Shown here: in pieces, positions 58,902-64,000 of the stretch
Position numbering within the stretch: the first letter of the stretch is position 1
How the letters are laid out: the number at the start of each line of letters is the position of its first letter
Source: Methylomonas sp.
GTDB lineage: Bacteria > Pseudomonadota > Gammaproteobacteria > Methylococcales > Methylomonadaceae
Reading direction: 5' to 3'
DNA: 64,000 nt
NCBI RefSeq assembly: GCF_023228165.1
Contig: NZ_JALOBS010000007.1
Location: 1 to 64,000 of the forward strand
Notes under the pieces: model-generated
Database searches by the model: none
Seen by the model: the letters and a program-made list of their open reading frames with translations, nothing else
What the model was told of the DNA's origin: nothing
Position numbers and translations under genes: made by a program

Positions 58902-60167
58902 TTAACCCGGCAACAAGGTACAATTCCGGCCCTTGGCCCGTAATTTCTTGCAGAAATCCCTGGCTTGAGTTGAAGTCAAGTTCATCCACTCCGTGCGCCA
59001 CAGCAGTTTGCCCTTGGTTTTGACTCTGACGACATGAGCTTGACCGGTCTTTGCCGCCGAACCCAACGCATAACGCGCTTGCTTTAAGTTGACATCGGCG
59101 TCGATTTTTCGACTGTGATCGCCCAGCATTACCGCCCAACGCCCACTGTCGGCTTTATTTTTTGAGGTTTTCGTTTTAACCGTCCGCTTATCAGCCAACC
59201 GGGTAGACGTGCTGGATTTAATACGAATGGGTTCCGAGCGACCGGAACCGGAATCCGCCCCCATCTGTTCGGCGCTGCCCGCGCAGCGATTGGATGATAA
59301 TTGAAACGGCGGCGGCGTAAAATTCGCATCCCTTAACTGGGCTACCGGCAAACCGAAGACCCCCATCTGCGACTTTTCAAATCCCAGATCCAGTAGATTA
59401 GCCATTTGCTGAAAGCGTTCGGCGCTGCTTTGTGCGCCTAACAACACCCCAATCAAGCGACGGCCATCGCGCTTCGCGGAAGCGATCAGGTTATAGCCGG
59501 AACCGCAGGTAAAGCCGGTTTTCAAGCCGTCCGCATCGGGATAGGTTTTTAAGATCTTGTTGGTATTCGGCAAAACCCTGCCTTTATAAGCAAATTCGGG
59601 GGCCGAAAAATAGCGGTAGTATTGCGGAAAGTCGCGAATCAAGGCCGCGGAAAGCAAAGCCAAGTCGCGTGCGCTACTGATTTGGCCTTCGTCGGGCAAA
59701 CCGCTGGCATTTTGGAATGAGCTGTTATACATGCCCATGCGCTGCGCCTGCTGGGTCATCATAACGGCAAACTGCGACTCGCTGCCTCCCAAATGTTCCG
59801 CCAATACCACTGCCGCATCATTTGCGGAACGGGTAGTCACGGCCATAATGGCCTGTTCGACACTGATATTTTGCCCTTGGCGCAAACCTAGCTTGGAGCT
59901 GGGTTGCCGGGAGGCGTGAGACGATACGGTCAGCGTGTCATGCAGATGCAACCGTCCTGCTTCTATGGCGGCAAAGGTCATGTAAATCGTCATGACTTTG
60001 GTCAAGGACGCCGGATACCAGCGATGGGTAGCCTCTACTTCATGCACGATACGCCCGGTATCGGCATCGATGACTATCGCCGCGTAACGCGCGGAAGCGG
60101 GCAAACTCATCAGTAATAAAAAAGCGCAGACGAAGATGCCGATTTTAATTTTTAAAGCGTCGTTCAA
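58902..60167 (-). CDS. D-alanyl-D-alanine carboxypeptidase (S11) with SPOR domain
   Basis: Trims peptidoglycan stem peptides in the periplasm. The 421-residue protein has a signal peptide (cut near ASA-RYA, residue 27), a serine peptidase domain with SxxK (S54-K57), SxN (S114-N116) and KTG (216-218), and a Ser/Thr/Lys-rich linker. A C-terminal SPOR domain (about 345-420; RWAVMLGDHSRKIDADVNLKQARYALG) binds denuded glycan at septa. The SPOR fusion separates it from the DacA/DacC type. Confidence 0.94.
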   Translation of the reverse strand: MNDALKIKIGIFVCAFLLLMSLPASARYAAIVIDADTGRIVHEVEATHRWYPASLTKVMTIYMTFAAIEAGRLHLHDTLTVSSHASRQPSSKLGLRQGQNISVEQAIMAVTTRSANDAAVVLAEHLGGSESQFAVMMTQQAQRMGMYNSSFQNASGLPDEGQISSARDLALLSAALIRDFPQYYRYFSAPEFAYKGRVLPNTNKILKTYPDADGLKTGFTCGSGYNLIASAKRDGRRLIGVLLGAQSSAERFQQMANLLDLGFEKSQMGVFGLPVAQLRDANFTPPPFQLSSNRCAGSAEQMGADSGSGRSEPIRIKSSTSTRLADKRTVKTKTSKNKADSGRWAVMLGDHSRKIDADVNLKQARYALGSAAKTGQAHVVRVKTKGKLLWRTEWMNLTSTQARDFCKKLRAKGRNCTLLPG

Positions 60168-60213
60168 GATATTAAGTCTCTGTAGATAAATGGCCTAAGT
60201 ATTTGATAGTCAT

Positions 60214-61116
60214 TTAATCAGAATTATCGATTTCAAAAAAGACCCAATTTACGCGATTATGGGAAATTTTAATCTGTTGCTCCATTTTATTGATCGCCAC
60301 CGCCGCATCGATAACCCGTAAATCCGCCTGTAGCTCGGCCTTGATGGCAATCATCACCTGATTTCCGTGATTGATGGCCCAAATATTCAATACCCTTACC
60401 ACTTCGGGTTGTTGCTGTAGAAAAGCAGTGACATCATCGCGAATGGCCGTATCCGCCTCACCCAGCAACAAGGAATGCACTTCCCGCCCGACCAAACCCG
60501 CCACAATCACCAACAGCATACCTATCATGATCGAACCGATAGCGTCATAAACGGTATTGCCTGTCAGCATGGTCAAACCCAACATGAGCACGGCAATCAC
60601 CAAGCCCACCAAAGCGGCCAAGTCTTCGCCAACCACCACCATCAACTCGCTGGAGTGGGTTTCTTTAAACCATTGCCACAAGCCGCGCTGACCTTTTTCT
60701 TCCTTTAACGCATTTAAGGCGCCTTTTAACGAGAAAGCCTCCAGTACCACGGCAATTAATAAAATTAGTAACGCCACACCGGCATTTTCCACCGCATGCT
60801 GTTCGCCCATGCGCAGCCAACCTTCGTAAATGGAAAACAAGCCGCCCACCGAGAACAAGGTAATCGCCACCATCATCGACCAAATATAGGATTCCCGACC
60901 ATAGCCCATGGGGTGCTTATCCGTCGCCAGCCGTTCCGCCCGCTTCATACCGATGAACAATAGTATTTGGTTGCCGCAATCGGCAAAGGAATGAATGGCT
61001 TCCGCCAATAAAGACCCGGAGCCGGTCCAAACCGCGGCCCCCGTTTTACTGATGGCAATACCCAAATTAGCCGCAAAGGCGTAAATAATGGCTTTCGTAG
61101 AGTTATCGTGTGACAT
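60214..61116 (-). CDS. Cation diffusion facilitator family transporter
   Basis: An inner-membrane divalent metal/proton antiporter. The 300-residue protein has six transmembrane helices with the CDF metal-site motif AEAIHSFADCGNQ in TM2 and a second acidic site (VVGEDLAALVGL) in TM5, then a C-terminal cytoplasmic ferredoxin-like domain. The metal (zinc, iron or manganese) cannot be decided by eye. Confidence 0.92.
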   Translation of the reverse strand: MSHDNSTKAIIYAFAANLGIAISKTGAAVWTGSGSLLAEAIHSFADCGNQILLFIGMKRAERLATDKHPMGYGRESYIWSMMVAITLFSVGGLFSIYEGWLRMGEQHAVENAGVALLILLIAVVLEAFSLKGALNALKEEKGQRGLWQWFKETHSSELMVVVGEDLAALVGLVIAVLMLGLTMLTGNTVYDAIGSIMIGMLLVIVAGLVGREVHSLLLGEADTAIRDDVTAFLQQQPEVVRVLNIWAINHGNQVMIAIKAELQADLRVIDAAVAINKMEQQIKISHNRVNWVFFEIDNSD

Positions 61117-61224
61117 GGCGCTAATCCAAGTAATTAAAACAGCATGGTTTTTGGCTCAACAAGCAAACCACTTCCTAATTAGCAAGCTGCTTCAGCCAAA
61201 TGGTAAAAAACACTCATTCGCGAC

Positions 61225-61245
61225 CGTCGTTCCGGCAGGGATTGC
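61225..61245 (+). repeat. Dispersed 21-nt repeat, copy 2
   Basis: Identical to the minus strand of 25811-25831. It is followed by GGGGCCGGCG, part of a larger degenerate palindromic unit. Confidence 0.6.
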
Positions 61246-61365
61246 TGGGGCCGGCGAATTCAAGCTTACTCTTCCATGAAACTGGATCGGCAATTGTTCC
61301 TGGCAATGGGCCACCTTTTGCGTCTATGCAGTCGACCCGTTTCCCGGCGGGTATGCCGGCCATTT

Positions 61366-61394
61366 TGTTGTTGCTGAAACAGCTTTATAATCAG
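61366..61394 (+). repeat. Dispersed 29-nt element, copy 2
   Basis: 27 of 29 identical to 38028-38056. It is again intergenic. Confidence 0.5.
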
Positions 61395-61591
61395 AAACCA
61401 TTTGCCCTATATAAGGTTATATAGTTTAGCTGAATCACGAATCAGCATTGTCAGCCATCACACATTCGCGGTTGTTTTGCATGCCACCAGCATACAACAG
61501 CCAGGTTGGCAGAAATCGAGCGATATTTGTCACTAGATAAGCTAAAAGCTTTGGACACGATGTTAACGCGCTCAGCCAGTGAGGTGTAGCT

Positions 61592-61849
61592 ATGACAACA
61601 TGCAGTTTTGCCAAACCCGAAGGCGTCATATACCTATCAAGTGGGATAGGCATCGTAGCATTTCAGGATGTGGGGATTTTAGACAATACCGGCCCGTTCG
61701 AAGCGTTTAATTTCGCCAATCTGGGCTTGTTCCGCAAAGCCATCACTGAAAAAAACACTTATACCGGCAAAATGCTCGCCGAAACGCCTGGCCCGACGGC
61801 AACATTGTCGGAGCTACATGTGATAGCCGAGCATCAACCGAATCATTGA
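61592..61849 (+). CDS. Possible small protein of unknown function
   Basis: An 85-codon frame with GAGGTG 6 nt before the ATG and codon use like its neighbours. The sequence (MTTCSFAKPEGVIYLSSGIG...) looks protein-like, with a hydrophobic N-terminal half, but no family is recognised. It could be chance. Confidence 0.45.
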   Translation: MTTCSFAKPEGVIYLSSGIGIVAFQDVGILDNTGPFEAFNFANLGLFRKAITEKNTYTGKMLAETPGPTATLSELHVIAEHQPNH

Positions 61850-62011
61850 AGGCTTGATTAAAAAACGAACCCGCTTAAAACCATCCGGACAACCGTTAAG
61901 GTCGCAGCGAAACAGTAGTTATCGAAAAAATCCGAACTCAGCTCCCCCTGCCGCAAATGCGCTGTTTGCTATATTATGCCGTTATCAATTAACCAAACAC
62001 GGGGGGACATT

Positions 62012-64000
62012 ATGGATAAGCTACGGGCATTGGGTCTTGGTTCGGAACATCAGGATCAACAAAGCATCAGCCGGCAACTCCATCTGTATATCAACCTGAA
62101 GCTGGCATCTTGCGGACAGCCCACCTGCAACGATGCCGAGTCTGCGGCCTTTATGGATACTGCGCAGGACTTGCTAAACAGCTATCTGGAAAAAAACCGC
62201 CAGCTGGCCGGTTCTTCTTTATATCCTGCCGACCGCCGTATTCAGAATTTCCTGGACCGCTATCTGGCCGACTTAAATCTGGATAAAACCCCTACTTTAC
62301 CCACCATGACCTTTGAATTGGACCGGCATGGGGTTGCCCGCGAACTATCTTTACCGTTGGGAGCCGACGAATTCAAATCGGAAATCGTCTCCAGTTACCG
62401 GGTCAAACAGGGCGTACTGCATAATCCAGCCAGCGACCGCCGCACCACCGAAGGTTCTTTTCATATCGCGGAAGGCGGCCTGCCGGTGCCCGGCGACAAG
62501 AAGCAAGTCCCCAAACTGACTTTCGCCAAGATGCTGGAACAGGCCCTGAAGCCGCCGGCGGACATGCTGATAGTGCCGTTTACCGCCAATCAACCCCAGC
62601 CGGCACGGATGTTTGCATCGTTGTTATTACGTCCGGTAATTTGTCCGGAAATTCCCGGCATGGAAGCGGAAAAATCCATGGAAATTCGCTTTTTCGCCCC
62701 CGGCAATCTGGTCAGTAATCTGGATTTTGTGGAAAGTATTTTCGGTAATGGCGGCAACCCGGCCTTGCCAGAATGCGATGCGGCCCTGGATATCGAACAT
62801 TGGAGCGGCCACAGCGGTTGCGTGATTCTGGCCCCGCACTTGACCAAACTTACCAAGAAAGCGGTCGGTCTGCCGCAGTGGGACGATGCCAGCGAGCGGC
62901 AACGCGCCGACGGCATGTGCTGGGAACAGGAAGACGAACTTTATAATAACGGTCAGGCATTCAAACTCTGCGCCCGCGACACTTCCGGCGTCATCGTCAC
63001 AATACTGGCGGACAATTATTACGGTTATTGCAAAAAAGAAGTCAAAACTCAGATCAGTTACGCCGCCAATTTGTTCGGTTCGGCGGAAGAAGAGCACGCC
63101 GGCGGTGCGCTGGCATTCAGACGCTTCAATCACGGCGACGAATTCGGCGTCGGCAGCCTGACCCGCGAACCCGGCTACGATTTTGATGAAATGGCCTACC
63201 ACTATGGCGCCATCATGACCTTGCAACCGGAAGGTTACGCCATCGACAACCGGTTTCCCAACGTCATCTATGTACCGCAGGATTTACGGATGCATTTGAA
63301 CACCCAGAAGATCACCTGGGTTAAAAACGGCCAAAGCCAAACTATACGACTACAACCAGGCAAAATTTATATTCAACCCAACGGCTATAAGATTGAGATG
63401 TGCAAACATCCGGGCGCACCGTCCTGGCGTTTGGTCGGCACGGTTGCCGAAGGCACGTTTTGTCATAAGCCCAGCACGGTATCCGGCGGCGGTAAGTCTG
63501 AAATTTCCAAATCTATTGAAGATGCCGTGATTTACGGCCCCTTGTTTGTTGACGACATACAACGCGATCTTGATCGGGTGCAGGCCATTTTCGACAAGGA
63601 TTACACGGGGCGCTTTCTGCCCGGTTTTGAGCGCGAAGACCATGGCCCCTCTCGCAAAATACTCAGTGAAGAACGCAGTTTGGGCTCGGTCATCAAGCTG
63701 TTAAGCCCTTCACACCACCATACCCCTGAATTCAATGCCTGGTTGAAGTCGATCCCACCCAGCATTTTGGCACTGGTATTTTTTATCAAACGGTTCTATC
63801 GCAGTGAATGGGGCGACAAATGGCGCGATCAGTTATCCGTCGACATCATTGATGGCGCACCGGGCCATGAATTAAAGCTATGGCAGCGCAAAATCGTTGC
63901 CACCTATTTGCGAGTAGGCTTTGATTACGAAGGCGGTTGGCGCACATTTAAAGTCCGGCAGGATTACCTGGCCTGTGAAAAAATTCAGATGGAAGACGAT
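62012..64000 (+). CDS. Large protein of unknown function, truncated by the window end
   Basis: An uninterrupted frame of 663 codons runs from the ATG at 62012 (GGGGGGACAT just upstream) to the last base, with no stop; the full protein is longer. I do not recognise a named family. It has no signal peptide or membrane helix and is a soluble, mixed-composition protein. Notable segments: ILADNYYGYCKKEVKTQISYAAN (about 325-350), a P-loop-like SGGGKSEISKSI (about 491-502), and a WGDKWRDQLSV region near residue 605. The P-loop-like motif suggests nucleotide binding, but this is unproven. Confidence 0.88.
   Translation, partial: MDKLRALGLGSEHQDQQSISRQLHLYINLKLASCGQPTCNDAESAAFMDTAQDLLNSYLEKNRQLAGSSLYPADRRIQNFLDRYLADLNLDKTPTLPTMTFELDRHGVARELSLPLGADEFKSEIVSSYRVKQGVLHNPASDRRTTEGSFHIAEGGLPVPGDKKQVPKLTFAKMLEQALKPPADMLIVPFTANQPQPARMFASLLLRPVICPEIPGMEAEKSMEIRFFAPGNLVSNLDFVESIFGNGGNPALPECDAALDIEHWSGHSGCVILAPHLTKLTKKAVGLPQWDDASERQRADGMCWEQEDELYNNGQAFKLCARDTSGVIVTILADNYYGYCKKEVKTQISYAANLFGSAEEEHAGGALAFRRFNHGDEFGVGSLTREPGYDFDEMAYHYGAIMTLQPEGYAIDNRFPNVIYVPQDLRMHLNTQKITWVKNGQSQTIRLQPGKIYIQPNGYKIEMCKHPGAPSWRLVGTVAEGTFCHKPSTVSGGGKSEISKSIEDAVIYGPLFVDDIQRDLDRVQAIFDKDYTGRFLPGFEREDHGPSRKILSEERSLGSVIKLLSPSHHHTPEFNAWLKSIPPSILALVFFIKRFYRSEWGDKWRDQLSVDIIDGAPGHELKLWQRKIVATYLRVGFDYEGGWRTFKVRQDYLACEKIQMEDD

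Larger units (their letters stand above)
61117..61591. other. 475-bp intergenic region with repeat copies
   Basis: No credible gene. It holds the second copies of two dispersed repeats (61225-61245 and 61366-61394) and several CGGCGGGTATGCCGG-type GC-rich palindromic fragments, like the region at 25.1-25.9 kb. Confidence 0.55.

Noticed and set aside
1..64000. tRNA, rRNA, CRISPR arrays, transposases or prophage genes
   Set aside because: None recognised; no CRISPR-like repeat-spacer pattern or transposase motif was seen, although small RNAs cannot be excluded by eye.

Overview
The window is about 64 kb of a single bacterial chromosome. It encodes an outer membrane with lipopolysaccharide (lptD, surA), a type II secretion system (T2SS), ubiquinone genes (ubiE, ubiJ, ubiB) and several secreted proteins with PEP-CTERM-like tails. 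Together with small families such as DUF971 and DUF6763, this suggests a gammaproteobacterium, most likely a Methylococcales-type methanotroph. That placement is inference from gene content and style: no methane-oxidation, rRNA or tRNA gene is visible.

Layout. 0-4.7 kb (+): lptD, surA and a stand-alone DbpA-type RNA-binding protein. 4.8-22.2 kb (-): a two-partner-secretion (TPS) locus with transporter tpsB, a roughly 3,380-residue filamentous adhesin tpsA, then an ExbB-type channel fused to DUF2341/LamG-like periplasmic domains, exbD, tonB, a large porin and a coiled-coil protein. 22.4-24.9 kb (-): a VPLPA-CTERM surface protein and a PstS-like binding protein. 25.9-30.5 kb (-): gspG-H-I-J-K-L-M. 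30.8-38.9 kb (-): BON-MscS channel, DUF2254 protein, secreted metalloprotease, a two-component pair and other secreted proteins, all between the two halves of the T2SS. 39.0-44.2 kb (-): gspC-D-E-F. 44.5-61.1 kb: mostly housekeeping (rimI, family 4 UDG, leuA, ubiB/J/E, hslUV, metA, slyX, a DD-carboxypeptidase, a CDF transporter) plus a PEP-CTERM protein with a possible thioester site. 62.0-64.0 kb (+): the first 663 codons of a large unknown protein that runs off the window.

Regulation is the most interesting layer. Two c-di-GMP-I (GEMM) riboswitch-like leaders precede tpsA and the VPLPA-CTERM/PstS-like pair. Pho-box-like sites, each followed exactly 10 nt later by a -10-like hexamer, precede gspC, gspG, tpsB, the exbB fusion gene and the small gene at 44469. 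A weaker site lies far upstream of the VPLPA-CTERM/PstS-like pair. leuA is preceded by a short leucine-rich leader ORF.

Working hypothesis (inference): phosphate starvation, through PhoB, and c-di-GMP jointly control a surface and secretion programme in which T2SS exoproteins, a giant TPS adhesin, and a Ton-like motor with a dedicated porin act together.
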